Source: Treponema sp. | GTDB taxonomy: Bacteria; Spirochaetota; Spirochaetia; Treponematales; Breznakiellaceae | Reading direction: 5' to 3' | Assembly: GCA_031257695.1 (NCBI GenBank) | Contig: JAIROB010000111.1 | Span: 1-12,322 of the forward strand | Length of the DNA: 12,322 nt | Shown here: in pieces, positions 1 through 5,913 of the stretch | Numbering within the stretch: position 1 is the first letter of the stretch | Layout of the letters: the number at the start of each line of letters is the position of its first letter | Translations under genes and position numbers: made by a program | The notes under the pieces: model-generated | Told to the model about the DNA's origin: nothing | Seen by the model: the letters and a program-made list of their open reading frames with translations, nothing else | Database searches by the model: none

Positions 1-2
1 CC

Positions 3-119
3 ACCAACCGGAACTTCTACGGGCGCATGGGCAGGGGCGGCATGGTCCATTTGATGAGCCCCGTGTCAGCGGCGGCCACCGCCATAGCGGGCAGCATCGC
101 CGGCCCGGAGGATCTGTAA
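3..119 (+). CDS. leuC: 3-isopropylmalate dehydratase large subunit, C-terminal end (partial)
   Basis: The window opens inside this gene; 38 codons are readable before the TAA at 117-119. The visible tail, beginning [13 protein letters not shown] and ending in an Ala-rich stretch before GPEDL, is the conserved C-terminus of LeuC and related aconitase-family dehydratases: the TxNRNFxGRMG segment, then [12 protein letters not shown]. LeuC carries the [4Fe-4S] cluster and with LeuD isomerises 2- to 3-isopropylmalate in leucine synthesis, in the cytoplasm. The cluster cysteines lie upstream of the window and cannot be checked. leuD follows after 14 bp, so the two are surely co-transcribed. A homoaconitase large subunit would look alike in this short piece. 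Confidence 0.88.
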   Translation, partial: TNRNFYGRMGRGGMVHLMSPVSAAATAIAGSIAGPEDL

Positions 120-133
120 TAAGGAGGAAGGGG

Positions 134-655
134 ATGAAACACTTTGGAGGCAGGGTCCTCTTTCTGGATCGCAGCGATATTAACACCGATGAAATTATCC
201 CGGCCAGGTACCTGACCGAAAACGCCAAGGAGGATCTCAAGCCCTATCTCCTGGAGGATCTCAGGCTGCCGGGCTTTACCCCCGCTGACGCCGCGGGGAA
301 GGGGGCGATCCTCGCCAGGGCAAACTTCGGCTGTGGCAGCTCCCGGGAACACGCGCCCTGGGCGTTGGAAGTGAACGGCATCACCATGGTGATCGGCGAA
401 AGTTTTGCCCGGATATTCCGGCAGAATATGTACAACTGCGGCATGATCGCCGCGGAGATTCCCGCCCCGGCCCTGGAGGAGCTGTTCAGGGAGTTTAAGG
501 GGACCGACACAAGCCTTGCGGTGGACATTGAAAAGGGAACCCTCAGCTTCTCGGGGGGCGGGAAAACAAAAACCGTCTCCTTTGCCCTGAATGAATTTGA
601 AAAGGCGCTGGTGGAAGCCGGGGGCTGGGTAGAATACGCGGCGGCGCATTACTAG
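134..655 (+). CDS. leuD: 3-isopropylmalate dehydratase small subunit
   Basis: A 173-residue protein, the usual length of the short LeuD type found beside a separate LeuC. It shows the swivelling-domain signatures: NTDEIIPARYL at 17-27, GCGSSREHAPWAL at 66-78 and FARIFRQNMYNCG at 91-103. It caps the LeuC active site, and the pair converts 2-isopropylmalate to 3-isopropylmalate. The ATG at 134 is preceded by a strong AAGGAGG, with leuC ending 14 bp upstream. The loop after ARYL reads TEN; in this family that loop contacts the substrate side chain, so homoaconitase or another short-chain (alkyl)malate isomerase cannot be excluded from sequence alone. The LeuC partner and common bacterial arrangement favour leucine synthesis. 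Confidence 0.92.
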   Translation: MKHFGGRVLFLDRSDINTDEIIPARYLTENAKEDLKPYLLEDLRLPGFTPADAAGKGAILARANFGCGSSREHAPWALEVNGITMVIGESFARIFRQNMYNCGMIAAEIPAPALEELFREFKGTDTSLAVDIEKGTLSFSGGGKTKTVSFALNEFEKALVEAGGWVEYAAAHY

Positions 656-676
656 GACACATTTTGCGGAGACAGT

Positions 677-1081
677 ATGTTTACAACAAAGGTAACGCCC
701 CGGTTCGGGGAGATTGACGGGCTGGGGCACGTGAACAACGTGGTTTTGGCGGAGTGGTTTGAGCTTGCCCGGAATCCCCTGTTCCGTATCTTCGAGCCTA
801 ACCTCCGGCTCGCCCACGATGTATGGCCCCTCATCTTAGCCCACACGGATTATGATTTTGTGGGGGAGATATTCTTTCAGCACGACGTGGAAATCCGCAG
901 CTCCGTCAGCCGCATCGGAACCAAGTCATTCACGATACGCCACGAAGCATGGCAGGAGGGCCGGCTCTGCGCCGCGGGGAGCGCAGTACTAGTGCACTTC
1001 GATTTTGTCAACCGGAAAAGCACGCCCATTCCGGAGGAGAAGAAAAGGCTTTTGGCGGAACATTTGGCAGGCAGCGCTTAG
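677..1081 (+). CDS. 4HBT/YbgC-type acyl-CoA thioesterase
   Basis: A 134-residue single hot-dog-fold protein, normal length for 4-hydroxybenzoyl-CoA thioesterase-like enzymes. The N-terminus carries the family signature RFGEIDGLGHVNN (residues 9-21), with Asp14 in the position of the catalytic acid, followed by a helix containing AEWFELAR. Such enzymes hydrolyse acyl-CoA or acyl-ACP thioesters in the cytoplasm as dimers or tetramers; the substrate is not readable from sequence. It starts 21 bp after leuD, with a weak GGAGA upstream of the ATG, and may ride on the leu transcript, though no functional link to leucine synthesis is evident. A GC-rich hairpin follows directly. Confidence 0.85.
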   Translation: MFTTKVTPRFGEIDGLGHVNNVVLAEWFELARNPLFRIFEPNLRLAHDVWPLILAHTDYDFVGEIFFQHDVEIRSSVSRIGTKSFTIRHEAWQEGRLCAAGSAVLVHFDFVNRKSTPIPEEKKRLLAEHLAGSA

Positions 1082-1084
1082 GGG

Positions 1085-1110
1085 CCTGCCGGACAACAAA
1101 CGCCGGCAGG
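1085..1110 (+). other. GC-rich hairpin after the thioesterase gene
   Basis: CCTGCCGG at 1085-1092 pairs perfectly with CCGGCAGG at 1103-1110 around a 10-nt loop, beginning four bases after the thioesterase stop codon. It lies where a terminator would, but no T-tract follows, so intrinsic termination is unproven. It could slow 3' exonuclease decay or be incidental in GC-rich DNA. Confidence 0.4.
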
Positions 1111-1162
1111 ACGGAGAGATTGTCTGCGTCCGCCCCACGGATCGAGTCCCCGGCGTCGCTCA

Positions 1163-1570
1163 TCAGGCTCCCTTTACTGTTCTGTCCTTCAAAAGTTCCT
1201 GGAGCGCAATCTGGATTTTCCCTTCGTTCTCCACATCAACATTCGCCGTCACCTCATCAAGCAGAACGATAGGAGCGTCCTTCAGAATCGCACGGGCAAT
1301 GGAAATCCGTTGCTTCTCACCGCCGGAGAGTTTTGAACCGCCTTCACCGATTATAGTGTCGTATCCCTGCTCCAACTGGGAAATAAATTCATGGCACTCG
1401 GCTCTGCGTGCGGCTTCGATAACTTCCTCCATGCCGGCATTCGGCCGTCCAATTCTGATGTTGTTTGCCACCGTACCATCAAAAAGAAACACATCCTGAA
1501 ACACGAAGATAAGGGTTTTGAGCAGATTTTCATAGGAGAGGGATTTAACTGGCGCTTTACGACCGCTGAC
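1163..1570 (-). pseudogene. ABC exporter ATPase (NBD) remnant, truncated at both ends
   Basis: The open frame read leftward holds the central part of an ABC-exporter nucleotide-binding domain. It runs from LSYENLL through FVFQDVFLFDGTVANNI (Q-loop region), then GYDTIIGEGGSKLSGGEKQR (signature motif), SIARAILKDAPIVLLDE (Walker B with catalytic Glu) and VTANVDVENE (D-loop region). Homology stops abruptly at ELLKDRTV; the expected strand and switch His of a VIAHRL motif are missing and the frame ends in KGA-stop. Upstream, in place of a Walker A, only GVSGRKA can be read; the GKS/T is gone, as are the membrane segments. A TAG in frame closes the reading near 1655. A protein from the GTG at 1504 could not bind ATP normally. 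No intact copy is in the window. I read it as a decayed fragment left by recombination or transfer. Confidence 0.8.
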
Positions 1571-1640
1571 GCCCGCATTAAACTTAAACGACTTTACCCG
1601 CAGTTTGAATAGTGTCTGGATACTAGTTTTGGGTAGAAAT

Positions 1641-1731
1641 ATGGAAAAGCCCTATTTTGACCGAAACGTGGATGAGCTGCTCCTTTCCTGATTTTGGCGT
1701 GCCTCGCCCGCAGGCCGCGCCGTACAGTTCC
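1641..1731 (+). pseudogene. Possible N-terminal stub of an AAA-type ATPase (DUF4143-like)
   Basis: An ATG at 1641 starts MEKPYFDRNVDELLLS, then TGA at 1689-1691. Read past the stop, the frame gives FWRASPAGRAV. This order (Arg-Asn/Lys-x-Asp-x-x-Leu, then WR-x-SP-x-R) resembles the start of bacterial single-gene ATPases whose Walker A normally comes next, but the sequence runs into the neighbouring gene before any P-loop. The match is short and from memory, so this is a weak call. If right, the region 1113-1731 is a graveyard of at least two gene fragments. Confidence 0.22.
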
Positions 1732-2427
1732 TTAGAGTAACTGGTACACATAGGCGTTGCCGGTTTTTCCCAGCCGCTCCGCCAGGCCAAGGCGGGTCAG
1801 CACGTACAGCGCCTTTCCTGCCGTCTCCGGCGTTACCCCCGCTTTTTCCCCCAGGATTTTTGCCGTAAAGGGCTTCCCCGCTTTCACGGGCAGGAAAAAG
1901 CGGTAATCCCGGGGAGCGTTAAACGCCATGGTTTCGTGGTACTCCGTAATGTTCCTGTCAGCAATGCTGGCCCCCCTGCGGCGCCAGGAGCCCTTGCCGT
2001 CCAGGACGCGTGTTTCCAGCACGTCCACCAGGGCCAGCTCAATGCTCAGGCCCCGCAACAGGGGCAGTTCCGGGGCATGGATCAGCGCGTCGAACAGATC
2101 CCAGGCCGAGCCCTTTTTGGGGCTGAGACGGCGGCGGAGGAGCGTTCCGTCCTCATCCCGGGTTTCTATAGTTTTGCGGAGGATAATGGGATGGACTATC
2201 CGCACCGGCCCCTGGAGCAGCAGGCGGGGGATCTTTTTTTTCAGGGGCCCGAAACTGCCGGTCTGCACTTCGATCATACCGCCATCCCGGGTGATCCCGT
2301 CGCAGACATAGCCCCCCCGGACCACTTCGGTTTTTCCCCCCGCCCCGGAATACCGGAACTTTAAAGCCCTGTGGAGGCTGCCTTCCTTTTCGGTTCCAAT
2401 CCGTGGCGGTTCCCCTTGCGATGCCAT
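1732..2427 (-). CDS. Uncharacterised protein, nuclease-like D...ExQ core plus C-terminal winged helix
   Basis: A 231-residue protein from the ATG at 2425-2427. The frame stays open to a TTG at 2499, but that extension reads through the terminal repeat of a mobile element and I reject it. No strong ribosome site decides between this ATG and one at 2469. Visible parts: a helix with GTEKEGSLHRALK (11-23); GGYVCDG then MIEVQTGSFGPLKKK (38-65), with Asp43 and Glu53-x-Gln55 placed like a PD-(D/E)XK nuclease core whose Lys is replaced by Gln; VRIVHPI (75-81); the invariant-looking LSPKKGS (101-107); and from about 186 a winged-helix-like end (FTAKILGEKAGVTPETAG then KALYVLTRLGLAERLG). I recall a family of similar hypothetical proteins in Firmicutes and spirochaetes with the same order, with no known role. 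It stands alone between decayed genes and a mobile element. Nuclease activity is inference only. Confidence 0.75.
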   Translation of the reverse strand: MASQGEPPRIGTEKEGSLHRALKFRYSGAGGKTEVVRGGYVCDGITRDGGMIEVQTGSFGPLKKKIPRLLLQGPVRIVHPIILRKTIETRDEDGTLLRRRLSPKKGSAWDLFDALIHAPELPLLRGLSIELALVDVLETRVLDGKGSWRRRGASIADRNITEYHETMAFNAPRDYRFFLPVKAGKPFTAKILGEKAGVTPETAGKALYVLTRLGLAERLGKTGNAYVYQLL

Positions 2428-2472
2428 GGTCAGAGCATACCGTACCGGAATACCACCGGCAAGCGGCATAGC

Positions 2473-2671
2473 AGCAATTCCGAATTCAAAATCCCACAAC
2501 CGAAAAGACCTGCGGATCCCCCCATGGACCCGATTGGGTTAGCGGGGACGGGAATTGCCGCCAAAAAACGCGGGAGAGCATGGTAAAAATGGCCAAATAC
2601 CCTCCGATTATGTCTGGCAAGCCCTTCAAGAGCCGTCTGGTAGTTGACCATTTTTTGAATTCGGAATTGCT
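2473..2671. mobile_element. MITE-like element, 199 bp, perfect 19-bp terminal inverted repeats
   Basis: The left end AGCAATTCCGAATTCAAAA (2473-2491) is the exact reverse complement of the right end TTTTGAATTCGGAATTGCT (2653-2671). The interior has no convincing gene. Just inside the left end lies a block (through 2543) that recurs, inverted, at 11910-11979. No clear target-site duplication is visible: the flanks share only TAG-like bases. The element is non-autonomous. It separates the two divergent genes at 1732-2427 and 2719-3342 and may supply part of the promoter for the latter. Confidence 0.7.
2475..2543 (-). repeat. Dispersed ~70-bp repeat, copy 1
   Basis: Read on the minus strand, this segment matches 11910-11979 at about 65 of 70 positions, with a small indel. 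It runs from GCTAACCCAA, through GGGTCCAT and GGATCC, to CAGGTCTTTTCGG and the shared end ATTTTGAATTCGGAATTG. Copy 1 includes the left terminus of the 199-bp element, so the same terminus is present at both loci. Confidence 0.85.
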
Positions 2672-2682
2672 GGTAGTATAGT
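2655..2682 (+). promoter_or_regulatory. Candidate promoter of the phosphoribosyltransferase gene, -35 inside the element terminus
   Basis: TTGAAT at 2655-2660 and TATAGT at 2677-2682 are separated by 16 bp and point to the gene starting at 2719. The -35 box lies in the right terminal repeat of the 199-bp element; the -10 box lies just outside it. Box match is fair and the spacing good, but this is pattern matching only. Confidence 0.45.
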
Positions 2683-2718
2683 TACATACATTGCAATCCC
2701 CTTGTGTGATGGGGTACA

Positions 2719-3342
2719 ATGCATTCCATGATTAAGGAATTTCTTCCCTATGATGTGGTCCGCAACAATGCCTTGAAGCTGGCCTGCCGTATCTATGGCG
2801 AGGGGTTTGTCCCCGACGTGATCTACGTGTCCCTCCGGGGGGGGGCCTATTTGGGCAACGTGATCAGCGAGTATTTCAAGATAGTCCGGCAGGGGGGCCG
2901 TCCGGTGTACTACGCCGCGGTGGTGGCCCGGTCCTATACGGGGGTGGGGAAACCGGAGCAGGTAAGGGTCGAGGGCTGGACCTACGCGCCGGAGCACCTG
3001 CGTATCGGGGACCGGGTGCTGCTGGTGGACGATATTTTTGACTCCGGCAGGACCCTCAACCACCTGGCGGGGATCATCCTGGAACGGGGGATACCCAGAA
3101 GCGACATTAAAGTAGCGGTTCACGATTACAAGTACTTCTACGATAAACCGGATCAGTACCCCATCCAGCCCGATTACTGGTGCCGCAGGCATCAGCTTTC
3201 CGTCAACGATGAGGATCTGTGGATCCACTACATGAGCCACGAGCTGGTGGGCCTGAGCCGGGAGGAGCTGGAACAGCATTACTACGCCCAGGACCCGGAA
3301 CTGCGGCCCGTTCTGTCCGCCCTGGAGGGCGGGGCGCCTTGA
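2719..3342 (+). CDS. Purine (hypoxanthine/xanthine-type) phosphoribosyltransferase
   Basis: A 207-residue type I phosphoribosyltransferase. The PRPP-binding loop VLLVDDIFDSGRTL lies at 100-113, with its two adjacent Asp residues, and the pyrophosphate-loop region SLRGG at 38-42. The Trp- and Tyr-rich C-terminal part (PDYWCRRHQLSVNDEDLWIH, 151-170) should form the base-binding hood; such a hood is typical of xanthine/hypoxanthine-guanine enzymes rather than orotate or adenine ones. It would salvage a purine base to its nucleoside monophosphate using PRPP, in the cytoplasm. Start: ATG at 2719, with GGGG a few bases upstream, or ATG at 2728; both keep all domains. Its stop codon overlaps the TTG start of rnhB, so the two are coupled. 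The base specificity cannot be fixed from sequence. Confidence 0.83.
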   Translation: MHSMIKEFLPYDVVRNNALKLACRIYGEGFVPDVIYVSLRGGAYLGNVISEYFKIVRQGGRPVYYAAVVARSYTGVGKPEQVRVEGWTYAPEHLRIGDRVLLVDDIFDSGRTLNHLAGIILERGIPRSDIKVAVHDYKYFYDKPDQYPIQPDYWCRRHQLSVNDEDLWIHYMSHELVGLSREELEQHYYAQDPELRPVLSALEGGAP

Positions 3343-3905
3343 TCTGCGGTCTGGACGAAGCCGGGCGGGGCCCCCTGGCCGGTCCGGTCTGCGCGGCCGC
3401 GGTGGCGCTCCCCCCGGACTTTCCCCTGAGCCTCCTGGGAGACTCCAAGAAGCTCAGCGCGGCAAAACGGGAGGCCGCCCGGGCTGTTATCATGGAACGC
3501 TCCCTGGGCTGGGGCATAGGTTGGGCAAGCCACGCGGAAATTGACGAGATCAACATTCTCCGGGCGAGCCTCCTGGCGATGCGGCGGGCCTTCGATGCCA
3601 TGCTGTCCGCCTATCCCGCCCTGGCCGCGGCGGCGCTGGAAGCGGTGGCGGACGGCCTCCACGTTCCGGATCTCCCCATTCCCTGCCGGGCGCTGGTCAA
3701 GGCGGACGCCCGGATCCCCCAGGTGATGGCCGCCTCCATCCTTGCCAAGACCGAGCGGGACCGGGAAATGGACCGTTACGCCCTCCTCTATCCCCGGTAC
3801 GGTTACGACAAACACCGGGGTTATCCCACCAAAGCCCATCGGGAGGCCGTACTCCGCTGGGGCCCTTCCCCTATCCAGCGGCTGAAATTCCGGGTTAATC
3901 CCTAA
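3339..3905 (+). CDS. rnhB: Ribonuclease HII
   Basis: A 188-residue enzyme that cuts the RNA strand of RNA-DNA hybrids and removes single ribonucleotides from DNA. The four acidic metal ligands are present: Asp6 and Glu7 in the DEAGRG motif, Asp105 (VADGLHVP) and Asp123 (KADARIP), followed by the conserved AASILAKTERDREM. KLSAAKR (38-44) and YGYDKHRGYPTKAHREA near the end are also typical. The frame stays open upstream to an ATG at 3219, but homology begins exactly at LICGLDEAGRG. I therefore choose the TTG at 3339-3341, which overlaps the TGA of the upstream gene and follows a GGAGGGCGG ribosome site. This implies translational coupling with the phosphoribosyltransferase. Length is slightly below the 190-220 usual for the family; nothing essential is missing. 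Confidence 0.93.
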   Translation: MICGLDEAGRGPLAGPVCAAAVALPPDFPLSLLGDSKKLSAAKREAARAVIMERSLGWGIGWASHAEIDEINILRASLLAMRRAFDAMLSAYPALAAAALEAVADGLHVPDLPIPCRALVKADARIPQVMAASILAKTERDREMDRYALLYPRYGYDKHRGYPTKAHREAVLRWGPSPIQRLKFRVNP

Positions 3906-3943
3906 TTTTTCGGTTAATCGCCAATTTTTATACTCATTTTTTA

Positions 3944-3970
3944 TTGAACAAAGCCGGTTTTTCCTATATC
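3944..3970 (+). promoter_or_regulatory. Weak candidate promoter before the galactokinase gene
   Basis: TTGAAC at 3944-3949 and TATATC at 3965-3970 sit in the AT-rich 122-bp gap between rnhB and the kinase gene. The 15-bp spacer is short for a sigma-70 promoter, so this is only suggestive. Confidence 0.28.
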
Positions 3971-4027
3971 ATTGGGCAAGAGGGATTGATTCCCGGTAGT
4001 TTGTTGCGCCTGAGAGGTTTTGTATAT

Positions 4028-5194
4028 ATGCTGGACATCGGTCAGATCCATCGCACCGAATACGAGATAGACGCCGACCGACCCGAACCTGTTGTGATTG
4101 CCGAAGCCCCCGGCCGTATCCACTATCTGGGCGAACACGGCGAACCCAAAAGCGGCTTATTTCTTTCTTCCGCCATAGACCGGTATGTCAGGGTTTCAGT
4201 GAGCATGAGGAAGGATAATTCCCTCCGCTTTTACGCGGCGGATCTGGGGGAACGGAAGCGGACCACCCTGGTTAATCTCAGGTATAAGCGGGAAGACCGG
4301 TGGTCCAACTATATCAAGGTGGCCATCCAGGTTTTCGCTGAGCTGGGGTATCCCGTACGGGGCCTTAATTTTTCCCTCACAGGCGCCATCCCCCAACAGG
4401 TGGGATTGGCTTCTTCTTCCGCCATAGAAGTGGCGGCGGCCGCGGCCCTGAAGGGGTTTTTTCAGGCCCCTGTCAGCGACAAGGAACTGCTGAACCGTTT
4501 GCTTGCCGCGCAGGCCGCTTTTTGGGGGAAAAGCTCCGGCCCGGTGGATTATCTTATCGCTTTTAACGCGCGGAAGGATTATTTTCTGGTGGTCGACGAG
4601 GCTTCCATGGAGGTCAGGCGGATAAAATCCCCCCTTTCCAAGTATAAAATCGTGGTTATGGACTCCCGGGTGCCCCGGCTTGGGGTGGAGGAGGAGCTCA
4701 AACAGCGCAAGCAGGATATAAAAAAGGGGCTGGAACTCCTTTCCCAGAAAAAACCGGGGACCAGTTTTCGGGATTACTCCTCGCCGGATCTGGTGGAGTC
4801 CATGGGGGACCTTCCCGAGGAGGTGCGGCGCCGTTCCATGCACATAGTTCAGGAAATTCAGCGGGTCTACGACGCGGAGGACGCGCTCAAACGCCACGAT
4901 TTTCCGCTCCTGTCCAAGGCTCTGCTCCATTCCCACGAGAGCCTGCGGGATCTCTACGAAGTTTCCTGCCCGGAGATTGATTGGCTGGTCAAGCGCGCCC
5001 AGGAAATTGACGGGGTTATTGGCTCCCGGATGACCGGCCAGGGTTTTGGGGGCTGCACCTACACGATTCTTTCCGAAAGCGCGGTGGAGGAATATATGCG
5101 CCGCCTGGAGGATTACGAGCGGATATTCGGGTTTCACCCCATGACCTATGATGTGCGCCCCGCGGCGGGCGTGAGGGTTATCAGCGCTTCATAA
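4028..5194 (+). CDS. galK: Galactokinase-family GHMP sugar kinase
   Basis: A 388-residue GHMP kinase matching galactokinase in length and motif order. Motif 1 is APGRIHYLGEHGEP (27-40), with Arg30, Glu36 and His37 in the usual sugar-binding positions. Motif 2, the ATP loop, is QVGLASSSAIEVAAAAAL (124-141). The catalytic Asp is Asp174 in GPVDYLIAF, and motif 3 is SRMTGQGFGGCTYT (333-346). It should phosphorylate the C1 hydroxyl of galactose or a related sugar using ATP. One oddity: the GEHTDY of true galactokinases is GEHGEP here, so the Asp that normally holds the sugar is replaced by Glu39. I chose the ATG at 4028 (GAGAGG about 10 bp upstream); an in-frame TTG at 3944 would add 28 unrelated residues. 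No galT or galE is nearby, so the substrate is less certain than the family. Confidence 0.82.
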   Translation: MLDIGQIHRTEYEIDADRPEPVVIAEAPGRIHYLGEHGEPKSGLFLSSAIDRYVRVSVSMRKDNSLRFYAADLGERKRTTLVNLRYKREDRWSNYIKVAIQVFAELGYPVRGLNFSLTGAIPQQVGLASSSAIEVAAAAALKGFFQAPVSDKELLNRLLAAQAAFWGKSSGPVDYLIAFNARKDYFLVVDEASMEVRRIKSPLSKYKIVVMDSRVPRLGVEEELKQRKQDIKKGLELLSQKKPGTSFRDYSSPDLVESMGDLPEEVRRRSMHIVQEIQRVYDAEDALKRHDFPLLSKALLHSHESLRDLYEVSCPEIDWLVKRAQEIDGVIGSRMTGQGFGGCTYTILSESAVEEYMRRLEDYERIFGFHPMTYDVRPAAGVRVISAS

Positions 5195-5214
5195 GCGGCA
5201 AGGAGTTACACGCC

Positions 5215-5913
5215 ATGGCTGGTTACCGTGACGCCGACGACAGGCTCAAAGAGGGAATGAGGCTTTTCGGCCTGAAACGCTGGGAAGCGGCGTTACAGGA
5301 ACTGCTCAAGATCGACGCGGGGCAGTTCAGCGCCGAGGAAAACGTGGATCTGGCCTACTACCTGGGGCTCTGCTACATGAAGCTGGAACGTTACGATGAT
5401 GCGCTGCTCTATCTGGAGCAGGTGGTGGCCAACAGCGAGGACCCCATGCGGGTGTACCAGTGCAGGCTGACCCTGGCCTATGTGTATGTGACCACCAAAC
5501 GGATCAAGCTGGCGGAGTTTGAGCTTACCCGGCTGAGCCAGAGCGGGTTTGAGTCCGCGCAGATATACACCACCATGGGCTATGCCGCGTGGACGCAGAA
5601 ACGTTACGACGAAGCGGTGAATTATTACGAAAAAGCCCTGGAGCTGGACGAAAACAGTGCCACCGCCCTGAACGGTTTGGGTTACATTTTGGTGGACAGC
5701 GGCATCGATCTGGCCCGGGGCCTGCGGTTCTGCCGGAAAGCGGTGGACCGCTCCCCCCAAAACGCGGCCTACCTGGATTCCCTGGGCTGGGCCTATTACA
5801 AAAACGGCGAATACACCGAATCCCGGGTGTGGCTCCGCCGGGCCTTCGATCTGGCCCCCCACAATTCGGTGATCCGGGCCCACATGAGGCTGGTTGTCGG
5901 GGAAGGCAATTGA
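5215..5913 (+). CDS. Tetratricopeptide-repeat protein
   Basis: A 232-residue protein made almost wholly of TPR helices. Clear repeats include AYYLGLCYMKLERYDDALLYLE (N-terminal third), IYTTMGYAAWTQKRYDEAVNYYEKAL (middle), then ALNGLGYILVDSGIDLARGL and YLDSLGWAYYKNGEYTESRVWL towards the end. TPRs bind other proteins; no enzymatic domain, signal peptide or membrane segment is seen, so it is probably cytoplasmic. The ATG at 5215 has AGGAG about ten bases upstream and starts 20 bp after galK. Its stop codon overlaps the TTG start of the following exported protein, so the two are translated together and likely act on one process. I recall small TPR proteins of this kind in treponemes but cannot name a function. 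Confidence 0.82.
   Translation: MAGYRDADDRLKEGMRLFGLKRWEAALQELLKIDAGQFSAEENVDLAYYLGLCYMKLERYDDALLYLEQVVANSEDPMRVYQCRLTLAYVYVTTKRIKLAEFELTRLSQSGFESAQIYTTMGYAAWTQKRYDEAVNYYEKALELDENSATALNGLGYILVDSGIDLARGLRFCRKAVDRSPQNAAYLDSLGWAYYKNGEYTESRVWLRRAFDLAPHNSVIRAHMRLVVGEGN

Noticed and set aside
1085..1110. Rho-independent terminator after the thioesterase.
   Set aside because: The stem is good but no T-tract follows, so I list it only as a hairpin.
2428..2499. N-terminal extension of the uncharacterised minus-strand protein to a TTG at 2499.
   Set aside because: The first residues would be translated from the mobile element's terminal repeat, so they are not part of the ancestral gene.
2580..2681. 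Small plus-strand ORF starting MVKMAKYPPIMSGKPFKS inside the 199-bp element.
   Set aside because: Only 33 codons, no ribosome site, ends by reading through the terminal repeat, no family recognised.
3219..3338. N-terminal extension of RNase HII to an ATG at 3219.
   Set aside because: It overlaps the phosphoribosyltransferase gene and lacks homology; the family's first residues match the TTG start at 3339.
5589..5909. N-terminal extension of the NHL/VWA protein.
   Set aside because: The extension overlaps the TPR gene in another frame and has a shadow-like composition. A signal peptide begins exactly at the TTG at 5910.
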